DNA of 64,000 nt from contig NC_016146.1 of assembly GCF_000233435.1 (NCBI RefSeq), forward strand, positions 97,701 through 161,700, given 5' to 3'. Source of the stretch: Blattabacterium sp. (Mastotermes darwiniensis) str. MADAR (GTDB lineage: Bacteria > Bacteroidota > Bacteroidia > Flavobacteriales > Blattabacteriaceae). The position numbers and the translations under genes are program-made. Shown piece after piece: positions 8,409-16,798 of the stretch; the stretch's first letter is position 1, and every line of letters starts with the position of its first letter. A model generated the notes under the pieces. That model had not been told where the DNA came from and did no database searches. It saw nothing but the letters and a program-made list of their open reading frames with translations.

Positions 8409-9716
8409 ATGAGTTATTTAGTCTCCATAGTAGGACGTCCCAATGTAGGAAAATCGACATTGTTTAACCGTCTTGTAGGAAAAAGAAAAGCTATAGTACA
8501 TGTTAAAAGTGGAGTAACAAGGGATCGTATTTATGGAAATTCTGAATGGAATGGAGTTACTTTTTCTGTAGTAGATACAGGAGGATATAATAATAAGATG
8601 GATATTCTGGATACAGAAATTAGGAAACAAATTTTAATAGCTGTAAAAGAATCTGATGTAATTTTGTTTTTGATCGATATGAAAATAGGCTTACTCGATG
8701 TAGAGATAGAAATTTCTCAAATACTAAGAAAGTATCAAAAATCAATTCTATTGATCGTGAATAAAGTAGATAACGGAACATACATGTATCATAATACAGA
8801 TTTTTTTCGTTTAGGATTTAGTAATTATTATTTTATTTCCGCTATAAATGGGAGTGGAACTGGAGACATGTTGGATGGATTGGTAGAAATATTGAAGGAA
8901 TTAGAAGAAAAAAAAATAATGGAAAAAGGTTATTTTCCACGTTTTTCGGTTATCGGACGTCCCAATGTAGGGAAATCCACATTGATCAATTCCTTTTTAG
9001 AAAAAAATCATCATATTGTAACAAATATTTCTGGAACAACTAGAGATAGTCTAGATGTTTTCTACCAAAAATTTGGATATCGATGTATTTTAGTCGATAC
9101 ACCTGGAGTAAGAAAGAGATCAAAAATAAGTGAAAGTATAGATTTTTATTCTACTATGAGGACGGTTAAAACAATTGAATACACAGATATCTGTCTTTTG
9201 ATGGTTGATGCTGTTCGTGGATGGGAATCGCAAGACAGGAATATTTTTAGATTAGTTGAAAAAAATCAGAAAGGAATAATAATTATTATTAATAAATGGG
9301 ATTTATTACATGTAAACTGTTCCAGGAAGAAAAATTTCGAAATTTTTATTCGAAAAAATATTGCCCCATTTGATAATGTTCCTATACTTTTTGTATCGGC
9401 TAAAAATAAGGAGGGGATAAATAAAATTATCCCCATAGCTTATCATATTTTTAAAATACGTAAAAAAAAATTAAAAACGAATTTATTGAATAGAGTGATG
9501 TTACCCATTTTTAAAATAAATCCTCCTACTTATAAAAAAAAGTTGATTAAAATAAAATATTGTACTCAGTTGCCTACATCTACACCTAAATTTATTTTTT
9601 TTTCTAATTATCCTCAGTATATAAAAGAATCTTATAAAAGATTTATCGAAAATAAAATTCGTTATTACTTCGATTTCAGAGGAGTTCCTATAAGAATTTT
9701 TTTTAGAAAAAAATAA
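8409..9716 (+). CDS. der: Ribosome-assembly GTPase Der (EngA)
   Basis: A 435-residue protein with two tandem GTPase domains and a C-terminal KH-like domain, needed for 50S subunit maturation. Domain 1 starts MSYLVSIVGRPNVGKSTLFN (G1), then 'GVTRDRIYG' (G2), 'VVDTGGYN' (G3) and 'IVNKVDN' (G4). Domain 2 starts near residue 180 with 'FSVIGRPNVGKSTLINSF', 'GTTRDSLDVFYQ', 'LVDTPGVRKRSKI', and 'IIINKWDLL'. The KH end has 'PTYKKKLIKIKYCTQLP' and 'RGVPIRIFFRKK'. All G motifs look intact. ruvA follows after 13 bases. Confidence 0.97.
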   Translation: MSYLVSIVGRPNVGKSTLFNRLVGKRKAIVHVKSGVTRDRIYGNSEWNGVTFSVVDTGGYNNKMDILDTEIRKQILIAVKESDVILFLIDMKIGLLDVEIEISQILRKYQKSILLIVNKVDNGTYMYHNTDFFRLGFSNYYFISAINGSGTGDMLDGLVEILKELEEKKIMEKGYFPRFSVIGRPNVGKSTLINSFLEKNHHIVTNISGTTRDSLDVFYQKFGYRCILVDTPGVRKRSKISESIDFYSTMRTVKTIEYTDICLLMVDAVRGWESQDRNIFRLVEKNQKGIIIIINKWDLLHVNCSRKKNFEIFIRKNIAPFDNVPILFVSAKNKEGINKIIPIAYHIFKIRKKKLKTNLLNRVMLPIFKINPPTYKKKLIKIKYCTQLPTSTPKFIFFSNYPQYIKESYKRFIENKIRYYFDFRGVPIRIFFRKK

Positions 9717-9729
9717 CTTTCTATATTAA

Positions 9730-10329
9730 GTGATAACACATCTAAGAGGAAAGTTAATTGAAAAAAATAAATCTTATTTAATAATAGATTGTAATGGAAT
9801 CGGTTATTACATTCATATATCCTCTTACACTTATTCTTCTTTATTGGTAGAAAAAGAAGGAGAAGATATATATATCTATACTTATCTTTTTATAAAGGAA
9901 AACCAACATGTTCTATATGGTTTTTTTGATAGGAGAGAAAGAAAAATATTTTCTCATTTGATATCTGTGAATGGGATAGGACCGAGTTCTGCTATAACCT
10001 TATTGTCTTCCTTAACTCCATATGAAATAGAAAAATCTATATCAGAAGAAGATATAGAAGCATTTAACAGAGTTAAAGGAATCGGAATAAAAACGGCTCA
10101 TAGAATTATAATAGAACTTAAAGATAAAATTCCTAAAGGAATTATTCCTAAAAAAGAAAAAAACGTAAAAATGAATACTCCTTCTGTAATAAGAAAGGAA
10201 GCTTTAAGTGCTTTGATTGTTCTAGGTTTTTCTCCTAAAGAATCTAAAAAAGTATTAGAAGATATTTTAGATAATAATCCAGAATTTACTGTGGAAAATC
10301 TAATCAAAGAATCTTTGAAAAAATTGTAA
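9730..10329 (+). CDS. ruvA: Holliday junction branch migration subunit RuvA
   Basis: A 199-residue protein that binds four-way junctions as a tetramer and recruits RuvB. Domain I (OB fold) begins MITHLRGKLIEKNKSYLIID and includes 'NGIGYYIHIS'; domain II has two helix-hairpin-helix motifs, 'VNGIGPSSAITLLSSL' and 'VKGIGIKTAHRIIIELKDKI'; the C-terminal domain III ('ALSALIVLGFSPKESKKV') contacts RuvB. Length is normal. The start codon is GTG at 9730, in frame with the conserved first residues, 13 bases after der; the two are probably cotranscribed. Confidence 0.96.
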   Translation: MITHLRGKLIEKNKSYLIIDCNGIGYYIHISSYTYSSLLVEKEGEDIYIYTYLFIKENQHVLYGFFDRRERKIFSHLISVNGIGPSSAITLLSSLTPYEIEKSISEEDIEAFNRVKGIGIKTAHRIIIELKDKIPKGIIPKKEKNVKMNTPSVIRKEALSALIVLGFSPKESKKVLEDILDNNPEFTVENLIKESLKKL

Positions 10330-10334
10330 AATAG

Positions 10335-10368
10335 TCAAAAATTATTGACAATTTTTGATAATATCAAA
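10335..10368 (+). terminator. Two overlapping hairpins between ruvA and the phosphate permease
   Basis: CAAAAATT (10336-10343) pairs with AATTTTTG (10350-10357) around a six-base loop, extended by one T-A pair. A second stem, TTTGAT (10354-10359) with ATCAAA (10363-10368), shares bases with the first, so only one can form at a time. No U-run follows directly, so intrinsic termination is uncertain; an mRNA 3'-end stabiliser for ruvA is also possible. Confidence 0.35.
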
Positions 10369-10377
10369 TTGCTTTTA

Positions 10378-10410
10378 TTGAAAAAAAACAAACCAAATAA
10401 TATACTTTTG
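10378..10410 (+). promoter_or_regulatory. Promoter of the phosphate permease gene
   Basis: ATTG (10377-10380) is followed after 22 bases by TACTTTTG (10403-10410), a full Bacteroidota -7 box. Transcription would start near 10417, giving a leader of about 33 bases before the ATG at 10450. Confidence 0.5.
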
Positions 10411-10449
10411 TTTTTTTCGTGAAATTTATTAATTAATACTTACCTCTTT

Positions 10450-12783
10450 ATGAAACTTTTTTATCCATCAATTATAGTGATTCTTTTTGTATTATCCGTT
10501 TTTGATCTTATTGTTGGTTTGATTAATGATTCCGTAAATTTTCTTAATTCCGCTATTGGATCTAAAGTAGCTTCTCGTAAAACTATCATGGTTTTTTCTA
10601 GTTTAGGTATTTTATTGGGAGCTTTTTTATCCAGTGGAATGATGGAAGTAGCGAGAAAGGGTGTTTTTGATCCGTCTTTTTTTTCTTTTTCCGATCTTAT
10701 TTTTATTTTTTTAGCTGTTATGATATCCGATATTATTTTATTGGATGTTTTTAACACTTTCGGATTACCTACTTCTACCACAGTATCGATGGTTTTCTGT
10801 TTATTAGGTGGAGCATTTAGTCTATCCATGATAAAAATGGCTTCTCCATTAAGTAATGAACCACTTCATCATTTGAGTCAATACATTAAAGCGGAAAAAA
10901 CATTAACAATAGGAATAGGAATTTTTTTATCCATTATAATTTCTTTTTTTTCCGGAGCTTTTATTCATTATTTCATACGACTTTTATTAAGTTTTGAATA
11001 TGAAAGTAGATTAAAATATGTAGGAGTGATATGGGCCTCTATTTCATTGAGTAGTATGACTTACTTTTTGATTGTAAAAGGATTGCATAGTCCTTTACAA
11101 GTAGTAGTGGATGATCATCCAACAGGATTGCCCTTATTGATCCAAAATTTTATGAGGTGGGTGAATCACCATTTTTTTGTTTTTTTTCTTGTACTATTTA
11201 CAACCTGGATCTTTGTGACGAAGGTATTCTTTTTTTTAGGATATAATATCTTAAAATTTGTCGTATTATATGGAACATTTTCCTTAGCAATGGCTTTTGC
11301 AGGTAATGATTTAGTCAACTTTATAGGGGTTCCTATAGCTAGTATACAATCTTATAATATATGGAAAGCAGCAGGAAGTCCTCCTGCTGAAAAATTTAAT
11401 ATGAAAAGTTTATCTGGAAATGTACAAGTTCCATCTTTAATTTTGATATTCTCAGGTATAATTATGATATTGACACTTTGGTTTTCTAAAAAAACAAAAA
11501 CAATCACCAATACGGAAATTAATTTAAGTCGACAGAATGAAGTTCAAGAAAAATTTTTATCCAATTCTTTTTCAAGAGGAATAGTTCGATTTTTTTTATA
11601 TTTCGGAAATAAATTTTTTAATTTATTTCCGAAACGATTTTTGGTTAGAATAGAAAAAAATTTTAAGCAACCAACACAAAAAGATGACAACGTAGCTTTT
11701 GACCTAGTTAGGGCTTCTTCTAATTTAACTATATCTAGTATATTGATCTCTATAGCTACTGTTCAAAAATTACCACTATCCACTACTTTCGTAACTTTTA
11801 TGGTGGCTATGGGAACTTCTCTTTCAGATAGAGCGTGGGATAGAGAAAGTGCTGTTTACAGAGTATCAGGAGTACTAAAAGTAATAAGAGGCTGGTTTTT
11901 AACAGGTCTTATAGCATTTATCATGGCAGGGATCACGGTGTCGTTTTTGTATTTGATAAAAGTATGGGCACTGATATTTTTTATTGTTTTATTGATTGTT
12001 GTTTTTTACAAGAGTTATAAAAACTCTCAAAAAGTACAATATCAAAAAATTGAAGAGGAAAAAACACTTTTAGGCCCCTTTACTTTAGGGAAAACTTTAA
12101 AAAACAAAAATTCCGATAATTCGGATCTCTTAGGTCCTATACTGGAATCTATAGAACAGATTTATAAAAGTAGTATAGAAGGAATTACTAAATATAATTT
12201 AAAAAGCCTTCAATATAGTAGAAAAAGCTTTTTAAAAGTAAAGGAAAATTTTACGTGGATACAAAATTCTTTAATTAGAGTGATTAGAAAAAATAGGACT
12301 ATTGAACCTTTTTTTGGAATACTTTATATACGGATATATAACAAAACTAAAGAAATCATGAACTCTTCAGATATTATTACCAATAGAACTTTATTTCATG
12401 TGATTAATAGCCATAAACCTTTAAAATTCCATCAGAAAAAGAATTTGCTTACGATTGAGCATTTTATGCTGGAACATTTCCATATCATAAAAAAAATAAC
12501 CATAAATAAAAGTTTTAAGAAACATGTGGGACAAGTTAATCGTACCATAAAAATTAAAATTATCAAAAAGATAGAGGAACAAATGAATCAACAGGTGATG
12601 GGAATTCTCCATAAAAAATATGGAACAAAAAATACCTTATTAATGTTGGACATCCTTTTACAATCAAAAAATATTACAGAAAATATAGAAGAAATACTTT
12701 TATTATATACCGATTTTTTATCCCATTTTTCCTCATCAAGAAAAGACGATTCTATTTTGTTGTTGAAACACATAAAAATTTAA
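10450..12783 (+). CDS. pit: Inorganic phosphate transporter, PiT (PHO4) family, with long C-terminal extension
   Basis: A 777-residue membrane protein expected to import inorganic phosphate with a cation. The duplicated PHO4 signatures are seen near residues 23-34 ('GLINDSVNFLNSAIGS') and 282-296 ('AFAGNDLVNFIGVPIASIQ'); another conserved element is 'FGLPTSTTVSMVFCLLGGAF', with its counterpart 'LPLSTTFVTFMVAMGTSLSD'. About 500 residues of membrane segments are followed by roughly 250 mostly polar, lysine-rich residues that look helical, similar in placement to the PhoU-like tail of Bacteroidota PiT proteins; that identity is inference. It converges on the LuxE-like gene with a 4-base overlap in which the two stop codons share TTTAAA-type sequence. 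Confidence 0.88.
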   Translation: MKLFYPSIIVILFVLSVFDLIVGLINDSVNFLNSAIGSKVASRKTIMVFSSLGILLGAFLSSGMMEVARKGVFDPSFFSFSDLIFIFLAVMISDIILLDVFNTFGLPTSTTVSMVFCLLGGAFSLSMIKMASPLSNEPLHHLSQYIKAEKTLTIGIGIFLSIIISFFSGAFIHYFIRLLLSFEYESRLKYVGVIWASISLSSMTYFLIVKGLHSPLQVVVDDHPTGLPLLIQNFMRWVNHHFFVFFLVLFTTWIFVTKVFFFLGYNILKFVVLYGTFSLAMAFAGNDLVNFIGVPIASIQSYNIWKAAGSPPAEKFNMKSLSGNVQVPSLILIFSGIIMILTLWFSKKTKTITNTEINLSRQNEVQEKFLSNSFSRGIVRFFLYFGNKFFNLFPKRFLVRIEKNFKQPTQKDDNVAFDLVRASSNLTISSILISIATVQKLPLSTTFVTFMVAMGTSLSDRAWDRESAVYRVSGVLKVIRGWFLTGLIAFIMAGITVSFLYLIKVWALIFFIVLLIVVFYKSYKNSQKVQYQKIEEEKTLLGPFTLGKTLKNKNSDNSDLLGPILESIEQIYKSSIEGITKYNLKSLQYSRKSFLKVKENFTWIQNSLIRVIRKNRTIEPFFGILYIRIYNKTKEIMNSSDIITNRTLFHVINSHKPLKFHQKKNLLTIEHFMLEHFHIIKKITINKSFKKHVGQVNRTIKIKIIKKIEEQMNQQVMGILHKKYGTKNTLLMLDILLQSKNITENIEEILLLYTDFLSHFSSSRKDDSILLLKHIKI

Positions 12784-13775
12784 AAAAAGGTCATCATATT
12801 GCATCCACGCAAATCTGATAAATCCATTCTTCCTAATACTTCAAATTCATCGTCATTGATTTTTTTTCCTAAATCATTGGTAGAAATAAAAGGACAGGAT
12901 AAATAATTAGATAAATCGATGATATCAATTCCACCAATTTTATTTTTTCCTATATGAATAAAAGGATCTTCCTGGTCTCTGATGTATACTTTCATCCAAG
13001 GAGGACATCTAAATATCCCGTTTTTTTTTGCATATGCTTGAGAAAGCAATTCCGTCATTCCATATTCCGAGTGAATATTTTTTAGAGAAAAACCTTTTCT
13101 TAAAAGATGGTGTAACTCTTCGCGAATTATTTCTTTTCTTTTTCCCTTCATTCCTCCTGTCTCCATGAGAATAATATTTTTTTTTCCAGACTCTTCTATA
13201 GTATAAGTATACTTATTATTTTCTATAAAATCTAATAAAGAAAAACTTAGTCCAAAAAGTAAAATATTTTTTTTTTCATGAAAATGAAGGGAGAGAGGTT
13301 TTCTTTCTTTTAAGGAAACAAAATGACTGTTATTTTTATATGTTTGTTGTATCAAATATTTTATCATATAAATTAAGGAAGAATCCTTTCTATGGATAAG
13401 AGGAAAGAAGGCTAAAAATTGGAAGTTTTCTATTGGACCATAAAAGTATTCAAATCCTTTACAAATACTATTAATATAAACATTCAAATCAGCTACATAA
13501 TGCCTACTTTTTATTCCTGTAGTTCCAGTACTGGTGAAAATTATTTCTGGTACGATACTTTTTGGACTACTCCAAACACTATGTGTTTTAAAAAAAGAAA
13601 TAGGTAAAAAAGGTATTTCATAAATATTTTGAATACGATATGGATTAATTTTTAATGATTGAAGATAATCTCTATAAATTTTGTTATTTTCTACTTGAAA
13701 ATTGAATATATCCAAGGTTAAAGTTTCAAATTCTTTTTTGGATCTTATAGAAAAAATATTTCTTTTAAAGTTCAT
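12780..13775 (-). CDS. LuxE-family acyl-protein synthetase
   Basis: A protein of 331 residues resembling LuxE, the acyl-protein synthetase that activates a fatty acid with ATP and holds it as a thioester or passes it on. It shows the adenylate-forming-like loop 'FTSTGTTGIKSRHYV' near residues 80-94, then 'LMETGGMKGKRKEIIRE' and 'HSEYGMTELLSQAYAKKNG', followed by 'TNDLGKK' and 'LGRMDLSDLRGC', all in the order known for the family. The ATG at 13775 is chosen because it begins the homologous part (MNFKRNIF) and overlaps the upstream cvpA-like stop by only 11 bases; the frame stays open upstream. No luxC or luxD partner is in the window, so the acyl substrate and acceptor are unknown. Confidence 0.78.
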   Translation of the reverse strand: MNFKRNIFSIRSKKEFETLTLDIFNFQVENNKIYRDYLQSLKINPYRIQNIYEIPFLPISFFKTHSVWSSPKSIVPEIIFTSTGTTGIKSRHYVADLNVYINSICKGFEYFYGPIENFQFLAFFPLIHRKDSSLIYMIKYLIQQTYKNNSHFVSLKERKPLSLHFHEKKNILLFGLSFSLLDFIENNKYTYTIEESGKKNIILMETGGMKGKRKEIIREELHHLLRKGFSLKNIHSEYGMTELLSQAYAKKNGIFRCPPWMKVYIRDQEDPFIHIGKNKIGGIDIIDLSNYLSCPFISTNDLGKKINDDEFEVLGRMDLSDLRGCNMMTFF

Positions 13776-14277
13776 TTGAAAATAAAAAGTATAATTCTTC
13801 CAGTTGATTAAAAATTGGACCTTTTCTAATATATTGAAATTCTTTTTCAAAGGAATTTTGAAAAAAATTATAAGGAATTAAATTTATTTTTTCATTTGCT
13901 TCTTTAAGTAAAAGAATACATATTGATAGATAAAAAAAATATTTGATCAATCCTAATAGACCACCTAACCATTTATCAAGTGGATTGATCCATGTAATTC
14001 TAAAAATAAATTCTATGATTTTTTTAGTGAAAAAAGCTATAATAATTATAAAAAAAAATAAAATTATTAGAGAAAAAACTGTTGAAAATGGTTTTTCCTT
14101 CCTTATATTTACTTTTTTTGGTAATATTTCTGAAAATAAGTGAAATAAATCGATTCCCTTATATATAAGCATGAAAAATATCATGAATACAAATAACTGG
14201 GATAATAACCCTTTTCTATACCCCTTGTATCCCCCATAAATAACTATAATTAAAATAATTATATCTGTTAAAATCAT
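13765..14277 (-). CDS. CvpA family membrane protein
   Basis: A 170-residue protein with about four hydrophobic segments, beginning MILTDIIILIIVIYGGYKGY, the typical CvpA start (D-hydrophobic-G-x-x-G-x-x-x-G), followed by 'KGLLSQLFVFMIFFM' and the later 'RITWINPLDKWLGGLLGLIKYFFYLSICILL', which matches the family's 'D..lG...G...g......' part. CvpA was named for colicin V production but is mostly of unknown role, perhaps in envelope maintenance. It is translationally coupled to the LuxE-like gene (11-base overlap), which suggests one transcript. Identification rests on pattern and length. Confidence 0.72.
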   Translation of the reverse strand: MILTDIIILIIVIYGGYKGYRKGLLSQLFVFMIFFMLIYKGIDLFHLFSEILPKKVNIRKEKPFSTVFSLIILFFFIIIIAFFTKKIIEFIFRITWINPLDKWLGGLLGLIKYFFYLSICILLLKEANEKINLIPYNFFQNSFEKEFQYIRKGPIFNQLEELYFLFSNEL

Positions 14278-14306
14278 AAATTAAATATTTTTAAGAACAT
14301 AATAAT

Positions 14307-14654
14307 ATGAAAAAAGAATTTCATATAAATTGGAATAAAGTAGTTTTATATATACGTAATCATTTTTACATAGAAGGAAAAATTGATCTCATTGGAATTA
14401 TTTACCTGATAGGAATCCAAGAGCTAGGAAAAGGAAAAAATAGATTCTTTAAAAGGGAAGAGAAAATGAACCTTTTACATATCGCAATATGTAGAATTTT
14501 AGAACCTTTTGGGTATTATGTTTTTATTGGAAAGGATAAAGAAGGATGGCCACATTATCTATCTAAAAAAAAAATTCCTAAGGGAGAACAATCTTTTTTA
14601 ATTAAAAAAGCTATCATTCGTTATATGATTGAGGAAAATATTATTGATGGATGA
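14307..14654 (+). CDS. Conserved small protein of unknown function next to pheS
   Basis: A 115-residue soluble protein starting MKKEFHINWNKVVLYIRNHF. It has no signal peptide or membrane segment. Recognisable features are an acidic-basic middle ('QELGKGKNRFFKREEKMNLL'), 'HIAICRILEPFGYY', and 'KEGWPHYLSKKKIPKG' with a Trp-Pro-His-Tyr element, ending in a helical 'LIKKAIIRYMIEENIIDG'. I recall similar short uncharacterised proteins in Flavobacteriia, but I cannot assign a family. The coding style (codon use, good length, ATG start) and its position 23 bases before pheS on the same strand argue that it is real and cotranscribed with pheS. Confidence 0.72.
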   Translation: MKKEFHINWNKVVLYIRNHFYIEGKIDLIGIIYLIGIQELGKGKNRFFKREEKMNLLHIAICRILEPFGYYVFIGKDKEGWPHYLSKKKIPKGEQSFLIKKAIIRYMIEENIIDG

Positions 14655-14677
14655 TAAAAAAAAAATGATCATTTTTT

Positions 14678-15676
14678 ATGGATAAAAAAATGGATAAAAT
14701 AAAAGAAGAAATAAAATTTTTTCAGGCTCAAACATCTGAGGACTTAGAAAGATTCAGAATTAAATTTTTGGGAAAAAAAAAAGGTATTTTAACAATGTTG
14801 TTTAAAGAATTAAAAAAAGAACCCATTCATAAAAGAAAGATTTTTGGGAAAATTATCAATGATTTAAAAAAGAAGGTTCAAGAAAAAATACAAAGGAATC
14901 ATTCAAGATATTTCATGAAAAATGAAAATATTCTAAATTTCGATCCTACAATGCCAGGAATATCTATAGAAATAGGATCTTTACATCCCATATCGATTAT
15001 AAAAAATCGAATTATAGAAATTTTTAGAAAAATTGGTTTTTCTTATGTAGAAGGACCTGAAATTGAAGACGATTGGCATAACTTCACGGCTTTAAATATT
15101 CCTATAGATCACCCATCCAGGGATATGCAGGATACATTTTTTTTATACAAAAATCCAGATATTTTGTTGCGTACACATACTTCTTCTGTGCAAATACGAT
15201 ATATGAAAGAAAATAGTCCTCCTTTTCGTGTTTTGTCTATAGGAAAAGTATATAGAAATGAAACAATTTCCTCACGTTCCCATTTTATGTTTCATCAGGC
15301 AGAAGGTTTTTCTATAGATAAAAAAGTATCCTTTTCAGATCTCAAACAAACCATTCAGTATTTGATAAAATCCCTTTTTGGAAAAATAAAAATACGATTC
15401 CGTCCTTCGTATTTTCCATTTACAGAACCTAGTGCTGAAGTGGATGTATATTATTGTGACCATAATAATAATACAGGATGGTTAGAAATTATGGGATGTG
15501 GGATGATAGATCCAAAAGTATTGAACAACGTAAACATTGATTCAGAAACTTATTCTGGATTTGCTTTTGGAATAGGAATAGAACGCCTTGCCATACTGAT
15601 TTATAAAATCCATGATATTAGAATTTATTTTGATAACGATATTCGTTTTTTAAGACAATTTAAAAGTGATTTTTAA
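14678..15676 (+). CDS. pheS: Phenylalanyl-tRNA synthetase alpha subunit
   Basis: A 332-residue catalytic subunit of the class II alpha2beta2 enzyme that charges tRNA-Phe. The N-terminal coiled-coil arm ('RFRIKFLGKKKGILTMLFKE') binds tRNA. The catalytic core has motif 1 around 'GFSYVEGPEIEDDWHNFTAL', 'DTFFLYKNPDILLRTHTSSV', motif 2 'RVLSIGKVYRNETISSRSHF' leading to 'MFHQAEGFSID', 'PFTEPSAEVDV' and motif 3 'FAFGIGIERLAILIYKIHDI'. Length is normal. pheT is not in the window, so the two subunits are encoded apart, as in many Bacteroidota. The start ATG is 23 bases after the small upstream gene. Confidence 0.97.
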   Translation: MDKKMDKIKEEIKFFQAQTSEDLERFRIKFLGKKKGILTMLFKELKKEPIHKRKIFGKIINDLKKKVQEKIQRNHSRYFMKNENILNFDPTMPGISIEIGSLHPISIIKNRIIEIFRKIGFSYVEGPEIEDDWHNFTALNIPIDHPSRDMQDTFFLYKNPDILLRTHTSSVQIRYMKENSPPFRVLSIGKVYRNETISSRSHFMFHQAEGFSIDKKVSFSDLKQTIQYLIKSLFGKIKIRFRPSYFPFTEPSAEVDVYYCDHNNNTGWLEIMGCGMIDPKVLNNVNIDSETYSGFAFGIGIERLAILIYKIHDIRIYFDNDIRFLRQFKSDF

Positions 15677-15697
15677 AGGATCCATTTGATTTTTAAA

Positions 15698-16458
15698 TTA
15701 TCTTTTAATGAATTTTCTTTGTCGTAATATTTCATATAAAAGTATTCCACAAGCTACGGCAACATTTAAAGAAGATATTCCTTTTTTTCCTACTGGTATT
15801 TTTGCTTTTTCATAGGAAAGTTCTAAATATTTATGGTGGATTCCATTTTCCTCATTTCCTAAAATTAAAGCCGTAGGAGATGAAAAATCAATATCATACC
15901 AATATTTATTGGATTTTTTTGTAGCAGAAACAATATTTAATCCTGATTCAATCAAATATTCTATAGTTCTTAAAATGTTTTTCTCTTGACATATCGGAAC
16001 TTTAAATAAAGCTCCTGAAGAAGTTTTGATTGAATCAGATCCAACCATAGCTGTATTTTTTTTTGGAATGATGACAGCATCTACCCCTGCACAGGCAGAA
16101 GTACGAATTATAGATCCAAAATTTCTGACATCTGTAATACAATCTAAAATGAGCAAAATTGGATTTTTTCCTTGTTCATAAAACACAGGAAGTAAATCTT
16201 CTATATGATAAGTTTCTATTGGAGAAAGAATAGCAAAAACTCCTTGATGATTTTTATTTTTAAATCGATGAAATTTCTGTTTCGTAACAGTATAAATGGG
16301 TATGTTATTTTCTTTTGAAATACTGATTAATTTTTTTTTTTATAAGTATTAGATCCTTGTTCCCAGCCTCTTTGAAAAAAGAGCTTTTTTATAATAGTTT
16401 TTTTAGATTTAATGGCTTCTATTAATGGATGTATGCCATAAATAACTTCTAATTTCAT
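15698..16458 (-). pseudogene. rlmB: 23S rRNA 2'-O-ribose methyltransferase RlmB/TrmH family, interrupted by a one-base frameshift in poly(A)
   Basis: The SPOUT methyltransferase RlmB modifies G2251 of 23S rRNA; the site is inferred from family. From ATG 16458 the frame reads 'MKLEVIYGIHPLIEAIKSKK' (substrate-binding domain) and stops at a TAA just after 11 A residues (16341-16331, minus strand). With 12 A it continues 'KKKKLISISKENNIPIYTV', 'HQGVFAILSP' and on into the catalytic domain: 'LILDCITDVRNFGSIIRTSA' (motif 1), 'ALILGNEENGIHHKY' (motif 2) and 'IPVGKKGISSLNVAVACGIL' (motif 3). The joined product would be 253 residues, the normal length, and both halves look conserved, as in mvaD. A GTG at 16186 could start only a catalytic fragment. 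Confidence 0.85.
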
Positions 16459-16466
16459 TTTTTTTT

Positions 16467-16784
16467 TTATTTTCCTCTATTAAAAATTTTAAGAAGGGAA
16501 TTTTTTATAAAACATCGTATAAAATCTTTACAGAAAAAAAATAATACCAACAGAAGAATAAAATATAAAAAAGTAATAATTCCAAATCCTAAAATATAAC
16601 TTCCAAAATAATAGGATAGTAAAAAAGAGAAATAAAGGCTACCTAAAAAAAAAATAATTATGAAAAATATAAGTAAAAAAAAGTTCATGAATATTTCGGT
16701 CATTAGGGATACTATCACTTTTATAGCTTCATTTTGAAAGTATTCCAATTTTCTATTGATAAAATTTTTAATAAAAGTGAACAT
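16467..16784 (-). CDS. Small membrane protein, holin-like/DUF1469-type
   Basis: A 105-residue protein with a basic N-terminal amphipathic stretch (MFTFIKNFINRKLEYFQNE), two long hydrophobic segments (about 33-55 and 62-88) and a basic tail. The architecture resembles the small two-helix proteins (phage-holin-3-6-like, formerly DUF1469) that follow YtxH-type genes in Flavobacteriia; this is by shape and neighbourhood, not by a clear motif. It lies 14 bases after the YtxH-like gene and 8 bases before rlmB, all on the same strand, probably one transcript. No sign of a lysis module is present, so a real holin function is not suggested. Confidence 0.6.
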   Translation of the reverse strand: MFTFIKNFINRKLEYFQNEAIKVIVSLMTEIFMNFFLLIFFIIIFFLGSLYFSFLLSYYFGSYILGFGIITFLYFILLLVLFFFCKDFIRCFIKNSLLKIFNRGK

Positions 16785-16798
16785 TAAAAAAAAACTTA

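Noticed and set aside
10461-10829. 122-codon open frame antisense to the phosphate permease
   Set aside because: A shadow of an obviously real membrane-protein gene; no motif or start context.
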